Part shown: in pieces, positions 9,218 through 16,965 of the stretch
How the letters are laid out: every line of letters begins with the position of its first letter
Numbering within the stretch: position 1 is the stretch's first letter
Origin: Clostridiales bacterium Firm_11
GTDB taxonomy: Bacteria; Bacillota; Clostridia; Christensenellales; Aristaeellaceae
Length of the DNA: 64,000 nt
Direction: 5' to 3'
Assembly: GCA_001604105.1 (NCBI GenBank)
Contig: LVAQ01000009.1
Location: forward strand, 62,001 to 126,000
The notes under the pieces: generated by a model
Told to the model about the DNA's origin: nothing
Databases searched by the model: none
What the model saw: the letters and a program-made list of their open reading frames with translations, nothing else
Position numbers and translations under genes: made by a program

Positions 9218-11107
9218 TTAGGCCAGCATATCCAGCAGTTTGGTGCTGCGGCTCAGGAACGCTGTGATTTCTTCCTTCTCCAGCGGCCTTGTGCTCATGC
9301 GCGCCAGATCATATACCTGCGCGGCAATCAGGTCCCGTTTCTCGCCCTCTTCGGCCGTCAATAAACGCTGCACAATCGCGTTGCCGCGGTTCAGTACCAG
9401 CGTATGATGTTCCGGCATTTTGAAGCTCTGTCCATAAATCTTGTTCATATCGCTGAAGCGGCGGCTTTGCTCATCCTGCACCAGCAGCGCGGGCGTGGCT
9501 TCGTCCGTCAGTGTTTTCAGCTCCACAGTGAGCGTATCGTTCCCCACGGCAGCTTTGAACAGCGCCGTAAGCGTTTCCTGCTCGGCTTTCACTGCCTCTT
9601 TGGCCGCATCATCCGCCTCGTCCTCTTTGGTAAAGGTGGCCGCATCCGCGTCCACACGCGCGAAGCTCAGCCCTTCCACACCTGCCGAGTACTCGATAAA
9701 GCTTACAAAATTCAGGTCGATCAACGCATCCAGCACCACCACATCGATTTCCTTTTGCTCGTACATCGTGATGCTGGCCGCCTGCCGCGTGGGATCGCTT
9801 GCGTAGACAACCTTCTTGCCCAGCTTGCCTTCGTTCTTGGCAAGGTACTCGCTCAGGGTAAGGTAAGCGCCCTTGGTGGTTTTGTAAAGCAACGTATCCT
9901 TGACCTGATCGAAGAACTTCGCATCCCGCACGCAGCCGTACTTCACAAAAGGATGGATATCGTCCCAGTATTTTTCGTACGTTTCACGCTCGCTGCCGAA
10001 CATGCCCACCAGCTTATCTGCCACCTTGCGGGTAATGTAGGCGGAAAGCTTCTTAACATAGCCATCGTTCTGCAAGAAGCTGCGGCTTACGTTCAGCGGC
10101 AGGTCGGGACAGTCGATCACGCCCTTGAGCAGCATCAGGAAGTCCGGGATGACCTCCTTGATGTTGGTTGCCACAAACACCTGTCCGCTAAACAGTTTGA
10201 TCTCGCCCTCACGGGTACCAAAATCGTTTGTCAGTTTGGGGAAGTAGAGGATGCCCTTGAGGTTGAAGGGATAATCCACATTCAGGTGCACGTAAAAGAG
10301 CGGATCTTCGTAGACATGGAACACCTTGCGGTAGAATTCCTTGTATTCTTCATCCGTACAATCTTTGGGCTGTTTGAGCCACAGGGCGGGCGTATCGTTG
10401 ATGTGCTTGCGCTCGGGCGTATTGGGCGCGGTTTCGGTTTCCTGCGCGGTTTGCTCGGCTTCGCCCTCGGCAGCTTCTTTCTTCTCTTCGGCGGGTTTCA
10501 CCACTTCAAAGTAGACGGGCTGTGCCATAAACCCGCAATACCGGTTCAGGGTTTCGCGAACCTTATATTCCTCCAGGAATTCTTTGGCGTCCTCCGCCAG
10601 TTTCAACGTGATGGTGGTGCCGCGCTGGGTACGGCTGCCCTCGCTGATTTTGTATTTCATCCCGTCCTGGCTTTCCCAGCAGACAGGCGTCGCGCCTTCC
10701 TGATCGCTTCTCGTCTGGATGGTCACCTTCTCGGCTACCATGAAAGCGGAATAAAAACCAAGGCCAAAATGCCCGATGATGCCGCCCTTGTTTTCGCCTT
10801 CATAGTTTTTCAGGAATTCCTCCGCGCCAGAGAAGGCTACCTGGTTGATATACTTTTTGATCTCTTCATCCGTCATGCCGATGCCGTTGTCGTCAAAATG
10901 CAACTCGCCCGCCGCCGGATCCAGCGTAACCAGAACGCGGTACTCCTCCGCTGCCTCCGGCTCCACCATTTTCTGTTTGACGATGGCATCGCAGCCGTTG
11001 GAAACCAGTTCACGGATGAAGATATCCTTGTCAGAATACAGCCACCGCTTGATGATGGGCATGATGTTCTGCGCATGGATGGAAATATTGCCTTTGGTTG
11101 TGGCCAT
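9218..11107 (-). CDS. htpG: HtpG, Hsp90-family molecular chaperone
   Basis: A 629-residue bacterial Hsp90. The N-terminal GHKL ATPase domain shows ELVSNGCDA (N box), DDNGIGMTDEE (G1 box) and GHFGLGFYSAFM (G2 region). The middle domain contains LPLNVSRSFLQND with the catalytic-loop Arg. A charged linker near residues 208-236 is rich in Glu and Ala. The C-terminal dimerisation domain is complete. The ATG at 11107 is preceded by AGGAGG. A TTGCAA-17-TATAAT promoter and a perfect CIRCE element lie upstream, so the gene is probably controlled by HrcA. It is a single-gene unit. Confidence 0.96.
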   Translation of the reverse strand: MATTKGNISIHAQNIMPIIKRWLYSDKDIFIRELVSNGCDAIVKQKMVEPEAAEEYRVLVTLDPAAGELHFDDNGIGMTDEEIKKYINQVAFSGAEEFLKNYEGENKGGIIGHFGLGFYSAFMVAEKVTIQTRSDQEGATPVCWESQDGMKYKISEGSRTQRGTTITLKLAEDAKEFLEEYKVRETLNRYCGFMAQPVYFEVVKPAEEKKEAAEGEAEQTAQETETAPNTPERKHINDTPALWLKQPKDCTDEEYKEFYRKVFHVYEDPLFYVHLNVDYPFNLKGILYFPKLTNDFGTREGEIKLFSGQVFVATNIKEVIPDFLMLLKGVIDCPDLPLNVSRSFLQNDGYVKKLSAYITRKVADKLVGMFGSERETYEKYWDDIHPFVKYGCVRDAKFFDQVKDTLLYKTTKGAYLTLSEYLAKNEGKLGKKVVYASDPTRQAASITMYEQKEIDVVVLDALIDLNFVSFIEYSAGVEGLSFARVDADAATFTKEDEADDAAKEAVKAEQETLTALFKAAVGNDTLTVELKTLTDEATPALLVQDEQSRRFSDMNKIYGQSFKMPEHHTLVLNRGNAIVQRLLTAEEGEKRDLIAAQVYDLARMSTRPLEKEEITAFLSRSTKLLDMLA

Positions 11108-11167
11108 GGGTAATCCTCCTTGATAAACGGTAGTACTTGCAGGTACGCAAACCCGCCCTCAGGCATG

Positions 11168-11196
11168 ATTATAGCAGATGAAAAGCTTGTTTGCAA
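11168..11196 (-). promoter_or_regulatory. Promoter of htpG
   Basis: On the minus strand TTGCAA (11196-11191), 17-bp spacer, TATAAT (11173-11168). The predicted leader is about 50 nt. Confidence 0.85.
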
Positions 11197-11203
11197 CAAA
11201 AAT

Positions 11204-11230
11204 TTAGCACTCTCGACTGTAGAGTGCTAA
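11204..11230. promoter_or_regulatory. CIRCE element (HrcA operator)
   Basis: TTAGCACTC, nine bases, GAGTGCTAA: an exact match to the CIRCE consensus. It ends 7 bp upstream of the htpG -35 hexamer, so HrcA would act next to the promoter rather than in the untranslated leader, where CIRCE often lies. Confidence 0.93.
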
Positions 11231-11294
11231 TGCAGGAGCGGTGTTCCAACTTCCATATTGTGTGCTTTTCGGCAGACCTTTCCGCCCTAGACGC

Positions 11295-11795
11295 CTACTC
11301 GTACAACGCCAAAGTGCCAATGATTTCCTGTGCCAGCGCCGCATCCGCTTCCCCGTCGCACGCAAACGCCAAATCATAGACAACCGAGGGCGAAACCTGA
11401 TCGGGCGCCGTCACCAGATAGGTTACATCGAAGGGTCTATCCGCACTGGTGAGCCGTTGAACCGCAAAACCGTTCACCCTGTCCGCCTGCGCATCCATGG
11501 AATATCGCTGCGCATAGAAAGCCGCATACGCCTCCAAACTATCCTCGCGGCTCTCATGCACGTACACGGTCAGGTCAAAGGTATCTGTATAGCAGTTGAA
11601 GCGGAATCCATAATCATATGCTTCTTCGTCCCCTTCATAGGAATCCATGTCAAAGGGAACCAGCACTTTCAGCCCTGCGGCAGGCAGCGGCAGCTCAAAG
11701 GACATATAGCTTAACGTGGACGTTTCCGCCGCGGCCATCGCCATCAGTCCCATGCTCAGGCAGAGTACCAACACAACCACCATGATCTTCTTCAT
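11295..11795 (-). CDS. Small exported protein of unknown function
   Basis: A 166-residue protein with a clear Sec signal peptide (MKKIMVVVLVLCLSMGLMAM, AAAE cleavage region). The mature part is acidic, with a run of aromatic residues (DEEAYDYGFRFNCYTDTFDL), and I do not recognise the family. The predicted fold is mixed strand and helix. The start at 11795 is preferred: GGGGGAG lies 9 nt upstream, whereas the in-frame ATG seven codons earlier directly abuts its only purine-rich stretch. Located between the hydrolase gene upstream and htpG downstream; the only hairpin after it is the CIRCE palindrome. Confidence 0.7.
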   Translation of the reverse strand: MKKIMVVVLVLCLSMGLMAMAAAETSTLSYMSFELPLPAAGLKVLVPFDMDSYEGDEEAYDYGFRFNCYTDTFDLTVYVHESREDSLEAYAAFYAQRYSMDAQADRVNGFAVQRLTSADRPFDVTYLVTAPDQVSPSVVYDLAFACDGEADAALAQEIIGTLALYE

Positions 11796-11880
11796 GATAC
11801 AACGCTCCCCCTTCATCTCCCATGCGCCCGATATGCTTCCAGCGGCAGGGCTGGCGCTTTCGCCCGCGCGCCAGCATCAT

Positions 11881-12801
11881 TTATGCTTGCAAGTGTTGCT
11901 CCAGCCATGTCACCAGGTCGTCAAGCACCTCATCGCGCTGGATTTCATTGAGCATTTCATGGCGACCGTTCTCATAAAGTTTCACGCGCACATCTCGAAC
12001 GCCCGCGGCCAGCAGTTCATCCGCTGTGATTTTGACCCCCGCGCCGCGACCGCCTACCGGATCGCTCGCACCGGAAAACAGCAGAATGGGCACCTCTTTA
12101 TCCATGCCCGCAAGGTTTTTGGGGCTCAACCCTTTCAAACCCTGGAAGAAATCGCGGTAACCGCCCGCTGTGAAGGGATATCCGCAGTAAGGATCGGCCA
12201 GATATTGATCCACAATCTCATGATCTTTGCTCAGCCAGTCATGGGAAGTACGCACAGGTTCAAATTCTTTGTTATAGCCCGCAAAGCTGATGCTCTCCAG
12301 CAGTTTGCTGGGCTTTTTCTCCATGCCAAACAAACACTGGAGGTTGGCGATCGCAAGCCCCGCATTCAGGATCAATGGCTCAAAGTGACCTGTGCCGGAG
12401 AGGATGACCCCCCGCAAACCCGACTCAAACCGCTGGATATATGCGCGCGTGATGAAACTGCCCATACTGTGACCCAGCAAGAAGTAAGGGAGGGAGGGGT
12501 ACGCCGCCTGCGTGTTTTTACGCAGGGTGTGCACATCTTCCACAAGGGCGTCCCAGCCATGCTCCTGCGCAAACCAGCCCAAAAGCTCCGCGGCTTGGCC
12601 ATGCCCCAGGTGCGTGTGTCCCACCACCAAAAAGCCCGCCTCATTCAGGCGCCTGGCGGCCGCATCATAACGGGCGATGTGTTCCGCCATGCCATGCACC
12701 AGTTGCACCACCGCGCGCGGCTCGCCTTCCGGTAACCACATGCGCGTTTCCAGTTCTTCACCCGTGATCGATGGGAATGTACTCACGATGGCCTCACCCA
12801 T
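11881..12801 (-). CDS. Alpha/beta hydrolase (monoacylglycerol lipase / lysophospholipase-like)
   Basis: A 306-residue cytosolic serine hydrolase of the Hydrolase_4 family. The oxyanion segment is QLVHGMAEHIARYD. The nucleophile elbow GHSMGS places the catalytic serine at residue 112. ILLFSGASDPVGG supplies the Asp, and YENGRHEMLNE the His. This is the arrangement of bacterial monoglyceride lipases; the natural ester substrate cannot be told. The start at 12801 has AAGGAG upstream and the conserved N-terminus; the longer open frame upstream overlaps the promoter. It appears monocistronic. Confidence 0.88.
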   Translation of the reverse strand: MGEAIVSTFPSITGEELETRMWLPEGEPRAVVQLVHGMAEHIARYDAAARRLNEAGFLVVGHTHLGHGQAAELLGWFAQEHGWDALVEDVHTLRKNTQAAYPSLPYFLLGHSMGSFITRAYIQRFESGLRGVILSGTGHFEPLILNAGLAIANLQCLFGMEKKPSKLLESISFAGYNKEFEPVRTSHDWLSKDHEIVDQYLADPYCGYPFTAGGYRDFFQGLKGLSPKNLAGMDKEVPILLFSGASDPVGGRGAGVKITADELLAAGVRDVRVKLYENGRHEMLNEIQRDEVLDDLVTWLEQHLQA

Positions 12802-12991
12802 GGTTTTCACTCCTTCTGGTTGCCTTGGGATTACCATGCATGGATGCATCGACCCGCACGCTTTTTGGTGATGTCCAAGCGCGGTAACAACAGCGTAATT
12901 GGCAACGCAGCGCAGTTGCAATGCAGCTGGAGATGACAGCGCAACGGGTTGGATGCATTCATGTTGGGAAATCGTTCCAAGCTTTACCTTG

Positions 12992-13020
12992 ATTATAGCA
13001 CAACACCGCCCCACAGGAAA
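12992..13020 (-). promoter_or_regulatory. Promoter of the alpha/beta hydrolase gene
   Basis: Minus-strand TATAAT (12997-12992) with the extended -10 bases TGC before it and a poor -35 (TTTCCT, 13020-13015) at 17 bp. The rest of the 302-bp gap 12802-13103 holds only a roughly 200-nt leader and the terminator of the next gene. Confidence 0.65.
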
Positions 13021-13044
13021 GGGCAGGATGTGCCTTGTCGCAAA

Positions 13045-13078
13045 CAAAAGGCGACCCGGGGAGATTTCTCCCCAAGCC
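13045..13078 (-). terminator. Terminator of the BMP-family gene
   Basis: On the minus strand a GGGGAGA/TCTCCCC stem (13058-13064 with 13067-13073) sits within a longer interrupted stem closed by GGC/GCC and is followed by TTTTGTTT. It lies 30 bp after the stop codon. Confidence 0.65.
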
Positions 13079-13103
13079 GCCGATGAAAGCCTTCCGGCTT
13101 GCC

Positions 13104-14096
13104 TTAGCGCGTGGATTCCACCACGATTTCGCCCGCAATAATCTGCTCGGCCAGTGCCTCGACCTCTGCCTTGAGCGCATCGCTCACCTGCTGGGTCATG
13201 CCCGCTTCGCCATATCCGATGCTTACAAAGCCGGTGGTCATGTCCGCATCCCAGATCTGCCCGCCATCAAAAATGCCGTCCTCAATATACATGGCTACGG
13301 TGGTGTAGATGCTGCCGCCGATATCCTTGATCATAGAGCAAATGATGTGATCGGGGTCGATGTACTTTTGATCGCTATCCACGCCGATGGCGTACTTATC
13401 CTGCTCCTTGGCGGCTTCAAACACGCCCAGGCCGGTTTTGCCCGCAACGGCAAATACGACATCCGCACCGTCGGCATACAGTTTGGTGGCGCTTTCCTTT
13501 CCCTTATCGGGGCTTTCATAATCGCCTACATACACGGGATCCAGCACTTTGCCTTCTGGGTTGGCATACAAAGCGCCCTGCTTGTACCCTACCAGGAAAT
13601 TATTGATGGTTTCGCTGTCTTCCCCGCCCACAAAACCAATGCTCTGCGTGGCGGAAACCTTCATGGCGATATAGCCCGCCAGGAAGGAACCCTCGTTTTC
13701 GGTATAGACGATTGACAGAAGATTCTCCCCGACGCCATCCAGCCCGTTATCCACAAACACGAACAGGGTATCGGGCATCTGCGGCGCTACGGCGGTCAGC
13801 ACATCCCAAAACTGCCAGCCCACGGCTACCACCACATCATTTTCTTCCGCAGCTGCAACCAACGCAGGTTGAAACATGCTCGCATCGCTCTTGCACTCAA
13901 CGATGCTTCCGGTTACGCCATAATCTTCCTTGAGCGCGTTCAGGCCATCGGCGGCGCTGTCGTTAAAGCCCAAATCGCCCAACGCTTCCGCAATGCATAC
14001 GGCAACACGCAGGGAGGCTTCTCCCTCGGCGGCGGCAAACGCAGTAACAGATAGGATCATGATAACACTCAACAGGACAGCAAGGAATTTTTTCAT
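13104..14096 (-). CDS. BMP/PnrA-family substrate-binding protein (likely nucleoside ABC transporter)
   Basis: A 330-residue exported protein of the basic membrane protein (BMP) family. Its features are LGDLGFNDSAADGLNAL near the mature N-terminus, DTLFVFVDNG, the highly characteristic ENEGSFLAGYIA followed by GFVGGEDS, and ADVVFAVAGKTGLGVFEAAK. Characterised relatives such as PnrA and BmpA bind purine or other nucleosides. The signal peptide MKKFLAVLLSVIMILSVTAF ends in an AAAE-type cleavage site, without a lipobox cysteine. The start at 14096 has AAAGGATGG upstream. No permease or ATPase gene is adjacent, so its partners are encoded elsewhere. The leader contains a predicted pseudoknot. Confidence 0.88.
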   Translation of the reverse strand: MKKFLAVLLSVIMILSVTAFAAAEGEASLRVAVCIAEALGDLGFNDSAADGLNALKEDYGVTGSIVECKSDASMFQPALVAAAEENDVVVAVGWQFWDVLTAVAPQMPDTLFVFVDNGLDGVGENLLSIVYTENEGSFLAGYIAMKVSATQSIGFVGGEDSETINNFLVGYKQGALYANPEGKVLDPVYVGDYESPDKGKESATKLYADGADVVFAVAGKTGLGVFEAAKEQDKYAIGVDSDQKYIDPDHIICSMIKDIGGSIYTTVAMYIEDGIFDGGQIWDADMTTGFVSIGYGEAGMTQQVSDALKAEVEALAEQIIAGEIVVESTR

Positions 14097-14141
14097 GTGG
14101 AACCATCCTTTCGTCGATCGGGGGTCGAAGTGCATTGCATC

Positions 14142-14202
14142 CGCATGCCCTGTAAAGCGGCCTGCCAGAAGGAATGGGCATGCGCGGAGTTTGGGCAGGC
14201 CG
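14142..14202 (-). ncRNA. Candidate structured leader (H-type pseudoknot) upstream of the BMP gene
   Basis: Two perfect 9-bp helices interleave on the minus strand. Helix 1 pairs 14202-14194 (CGGCCTGCC) with 14166-14158. Helix 2 pairs 14184-14176 (CGCATGCCC), which lies in the loop of helix 1, with 14150-14142. The geometry is a classical pseudoknot starting about 9 nt after the predicted transcript start and ending 35 nt before the ribosome binding site. I cannot match it to a known riboswitch class. Confidence 0.5.
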
Positions 14203-14217
14203 TATCAAACCGCTTTC

Positions 14218-14246
14218 ATTATACAACACGCAGCAGCGCTTTGCAA
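14218..14246 (-). promoter_or_regulatory. Promoter of the BMP-family gene
   Basis: Minus-strand TTGCAA (14246-14241), 17-bp spacer, TATAAT (14223-14218). The same -35 variant is used by htpG. Confidence 0.85.
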
Positions 14247-14368
14247 CGCGATACAGTGCATACAGCTTGTGAAAAGTGCATCAATATGCAAAATGGCTGC
14301 ACGCAGCGCGCAGTACTTCTTTAGTGTATTTTTCCGTACCTTTCTTTTCAAAAACCCCCTTTCTTTGG

Positions 14369-14397
14369 TTGACAGAACGCCGCAGAGCGTCTATGAT
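14369..14397 (+). promoter_or_regulatory. Promoter of the corA-type gene
   Basis: TTGACA (14369-14374), 17-bp spacer, TATGAT (14392-14397). The predicted leader is about 240 nt. It begins with a small hairpin (14400-14405 with 14411-14416). Confidence 0.85.
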
Positions 14398-14456
14398 TAG
14401 GGATGGAAATCATCCCCGTGGGCATTCCAAAATCAAGCGGCAAGGAGGAGCGTACA

Positions 14457-14555
14457 GTGGACGCGGACCCATATAGTCGTAGCAACAGAACTACCAACCG
14501 CAACCAACAATTTCATATGCTCCGAGGGGCGCCGCGCATGGGATGGTCGCGGTAA
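14457..14555 (+). CDS. Possible 32-residue leader peptide upstream of corA
   Basis: A GTG codon at 14457 lies 8 nt after a perfect AAGGAGG (14442-14448) and opens a 32-codon frame ending TAA at 14555. The product begins M-D-A-D-P and is rich in Arg, Asn and Gln, with no membrane segment. It lies wholly inside the corA leader, about 50 nt after the predicted transcript start and 89 nt before the corA ATG. Leader peptides with an acidic/proline N-terminus (MgtL, CorL) regulate magnesium transporters in enterobacteria; whether this one does so is inference. The strong SD is the main evidence that it is translated. Confidence 0.5.
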   Translation: MDADPYSRSNRTTNRNQQFHMLRGAPRMGWSR

Positions 14556-14603
14556 GGTTGTAAACGCTGTAAACAGCATCATGGAACGCCTGCTCGGAAG
14601 CAA

Positions 14604-14623
14604 TGTCGCGCGTCAACGCGACA
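14604..14623 (+). promoter_or_regulatory. Hairpin in the corA leader with an alternative partner
   Basis: TGTCGCG (14604-14610), loop CGTCAA, CGCGACA (14617-14623). The segment CGCGAC (14617-14622) can also pair with GTCGCG at 14546-14551, which overlaps the last codons of the leader peptide frame, so a ribosome there could switch the fold. No T-run follows, so it is not an intrinsic terminator. Confidence 0.45.
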
Positions 14624-14644
14624 GCAGAAGGGCAGGTTTTAACT

Positions 14645-15577
14645 ATGAAGAAAATCTTTTTGACCGTGGACGATCACCTCACCCAAATCAACACTTTTGA
14701 AAAGGGCTGCTGGATTCATCTGCAGAACCCAACCCGCGAGGAGATCGAGGGGCTGAACGCGCGTTTTTCGCTGGATCCGACGTATTTGCAGGCCGCACTG
14801 GATGAAGAAGAAAGCGCCCGCATCGAACGCGATGACGATCAAACGCTCATTATCGTGGACGTTCCTTATGTGGAAGCGGAGGACAACGGCTTTAGCTATG
14901 CCACCATCCCGATGGGCATCATCGTGGTGGATGATGTGATTATCACCGTGGCGACGCGGGAAAGCGCCATCATCAATGATTTTACCGAGGAGCGGATCCG
15001 CGGATTCTGGACCAATAAGCGCACACGCTTCATCCTGCAAATGCTCAACCGCAACGCCAGCCGTTATCTTTCCTATCTGAAGCAAATCGATAAGGCCAGC
15101 ACGTTTGTGCACAAGCGCCTGCAACTGAGCCTGCGCAACCGCGAGCTGTTCCAGATGATGCAACTGGAAAAATCGCTGGTGTACTTCTCCACCTCTCTGA
15201 AAGGCAACGAAATGGTGCTGGAGAAGATGATGCGCATGGACATGCTGCGTAAATACCCTGAAGATGCTGATCTGCTGGAAGACGTAATCGTCGAAAACAA
15301 ACAGGCCATCGAGATGTGCGCCATCTATCGCGACATCATGAGCGGCACCATGGACGCTTACGCCTCCATTATTTCAAACAATCTGAACATCGTCATGAAA
15401 ATCCTCACCAGTTTGACGGTAATTCTGGCCGTTCCAACCCTTTTTGCCTCCTACTGGGGCATGAATACACATGTGCCATTTGAGGGCACGCCCTGGGGTT
15501 TCTGGGTCGTGGTAGGCATGAGCATCATCGCGGCCAGTATTGCGTTCTTCGTGCTCTGGAAAAAGAAAATGTTTTGA
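14645..15577 (+). CDS. corA: CorA-family divalent cation (Mg2+/Co2+) transporter
   Basis: A 310-residue protein of the CorA/MIT superfamily. It has a large cytoplasmic N-terminal domain (IVVDDVIITVATRES region), a long helix in the middle, and two C-terminal membrane segments. The family-defining YGMN-type pore motif appears as YWGMNTHVPFEG between the two segments near residues 278-289, and the tail ends in Lys-rich WKKKMF. It would form a pentameric channel for Mg2+ or another divalent ion. The start at 14645 fits the usual N-terminus; the ribosome binding site is modest (AAGGGCAGG). The long leader with a translated-looking small frame suggests post-initiation control. Confidence 0.93.
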   Translation: MKKIFLTVDDHLTQINTFEKGCWIHLQNPTREEIEGLNARFSLDPTYLQAALDEEESARIERDDDQTLIIVDVPYVEAEDNGFSYATIPMGIIVVDDVIITVATRESAIINDFTEERIRGFWTNKRTRFILQMLNRNASRYLSYLKQIDKASTFVHKRLQLSLRNRELFQMMQLEKSLVYFSTSLKGNEMVLEKMMRMDMLRKYPEDADLLEDVIVENKQAIEMCAIYRDIMSGTMDAYASIISNNLNIVMKILTSLTVILAVPTLFASYWGMNTHVPFEGTPWGFWVVVGMSIIAASIAFFVLWKKKMF

Positions 15578-15690
15578 AGCTGCGGCATCATTCGTCGCAT
15601 GCGCCTGTTAAGGCGCCCATGCTGTGCATGATCCTGACACACAGCCTCGCCAATGGCGTGTTGCATCGTTTTGGGGAGAACGCATCAGCG

Positions 15691-15728
15691 CAAGGCATTG
15701 GGTTTTCCCAAAACCCAACGATAGTTTT
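15691..15728 (+). terminator. Terminator after corA
   Basis: TTGGGTTTT-CCC-AAAACCCAA (15698-15706 with 15710-15718) followed by CGATAGTTTTT. The remainder of the 247-bp gap before the SDR gene shows no other recognisable element. Confidence 0.65.
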
Positions 15729-15824
15729 TGCGCTTTGGAACCCTGCCAGAGAATACATCGCGTTATGATCTCATTTTCGATCATCACAGCGGCTGCCCGG
15801 GCAGTCGCTTACAGGAGGGCTTTC

Positions 15825-16544
15825 ATGCGCACGGCAGTCATTACAGGCGGTAGCCGCGGCATCGGCGCGGCATGTGTGCGCGCTTTTTCCGCGGCGGGGT
15901 ATCGGGTGGCTTTCCTCTACCGCGCTAACGATACGGCCGCGCAGGCGCTGGTTAAGGAAACCGGCGCGCTGGCCATCGCTGCGGATGTGCGCGTAAGTGC
16001 CGATGTAAACGCCGCGTGTCAAACCCTGCTTGGGGATTTGCGCCATGTGGATGCGCTGGTGAACAACGCGGGCGTGGCGCTAAGCCGCCAGTTGCAGGAT
16101 ATAACCGATGCTCAATGGCAGCAGGTTTTGGATGTGAATCTAACCGGCGCATTCTACGTAACGCGCGCTTTGCTGCCCGCTATGCTGAGCCGGGGCGCGG
16201 GGCGCATCGTAAATGTCGCCAGCATTTGGGGTATGGTGGGCGCGAGCATGGAAACCGCCTATTCCGCAGCCAAAGCGGGGCTCATCGGTTTGACCAAAGC
16301 GCTGGCAAAAGAGGTTGGCCCCAGCGGCATAACGGTGAATGCCCTTGCCCCTGGCGCCACCATGACGGATATGCTGTTGGGCTACGGCGAGGATACGCTG
16401 ATGCAGATAGCCGCCGAAGCGCCGCTAGGGCGCCTTTGCACACCCGAGGAGATCGCCGACGCAGCACTGTGGCTCTGCGGCGAGGGCGCGGGTATGATCA
16501 CCGGTCAGGTAATCAGCCCCAATGGCGGCAGTGTGATTGTTTGA
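15825..16544 (+). CDS. Short-chain dehydrogenase/reductase, FabG-like
   Basis: A 239-residue classical SDR. It has the cofactor motif TGGSRGIGAA at residues 8-17, VNNAGVA, the active-site serine in VNVASIWG and the YSAAK catalytic Tyr-Lys pair, then PGATMTDML and the C-terminal GQVISPNGG. These features are those of 3-oxoacyl-ACP reductase and close relatives. The gene is not in a fatty-acid cluster, so the substrate is open. The start at 15825 follows AGGAGG. A strong terminator comes directly after, so it appears to be a single-gene unit. Confidence 0.85.
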   Translation: MRTAVITGGSRGIGAACVRAFSAAGYRVAFLYRANDTAAQALVKETGALAIAADVRVSADVNAACQTLLGDLRHVDALVNNAGVALSRQLQDITDAQWQQVLDVNLTGAFYVTRALLPAMLSRGAGRIVNVASIWGMVGASMETAYSAAKAGLIGLTKALAKEVGPSGITVNALAPGATMTDMLLGYGEDTLMQIAAEAPLGRLCTPEEIADAALWLCGEGAGMITGQVISPNGGSVIV

Positions 16545-16575
16545 ATTGAGCCATAGCGGATTGCTATCTATACAG

Positions 16576-16612
16576 AAAGCCAAAGCGCGGTCATAGCCCG
16601 CGCTTTGGCTTT
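16576..16612. terminator. Terminator after the SDR gene
   Basis: A perfect 15-bp stem (16576-16590 with 16598-16612), A-rich at its base on the left and T-rich on the right, 30 bp after the stop codon. Confidence 0.8.
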
Positions 16613-16965
16613 GCCTGTTGGTCGTCAAAATGAATCGTTTCTCTGCCTGTCATCAGCTTGCTGGCTACGCAGCGCCTGCATCTCCACCTTCGGAGTATAT
16701 GGATTGCATGATTGCCTGCTTCTGCCCCGTGCCCAACGCAAAGGGACAGAAGCGCACCAAGGCTACGGCTTTGTCACCTCGGCTTGTCCGCACTGCCCGG
16801 TTGGTTTCAACCCTCGCTCGCCTCATAGCCCCACGAGCTGTTCGCTTGCTATCGCTATGGATTGTGACGTAAGGCTTTGGGGTTTCATCCCTGCAACCTA
16901 ACCAAGGCTTTTTACCCTGGGCCCAACTTTTGACACCTTGCACCTCAAGGATACCGCCAGCTTGT
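16613..16965. other. Intergenic stretch with no recognised gene
   Basis: About 350 bp between the SDR terminator and the end of the convergent DRE-TIM enzyme gene. Short open frames exist but lack ribosome binding sites and give compositionally odd Ser/Cys/Arg-rich products. Only weak hairpins are visible, for example CCTTG/CAAGG near 16935-16950. I see no gene or named repeat here. Confidence 0.5.

Noticed and set aside
9404..11113. 569-codon open frame on the plus strand opposite htpG
   Set aside because: It is a GC-bias shadow of htpG: no SD, no recognised motif, and the htpG frame has clear Hsp90 motifs.
14556..14575. CRE-like sequence TTGTAAACGCTGTAAACA in the corA leader
   Set aside because: The left half fits the CcpA site but the right half does not, it lies 150 bp inside the leader, and there is no catabolic reason for such control of corA.
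14404..14644. M-box (ykoK) magnesium riboswitch in the corA leader
   Set aside because: The conserved M-box core sequences are not visible; the strong-SD small frame explains the leader better.
16613..16965. Degraded gene or insertion sequence remnant
   Set aside because: No terminal inverted repeats, no target duplication and no translated similarity that I recognise in any frame.
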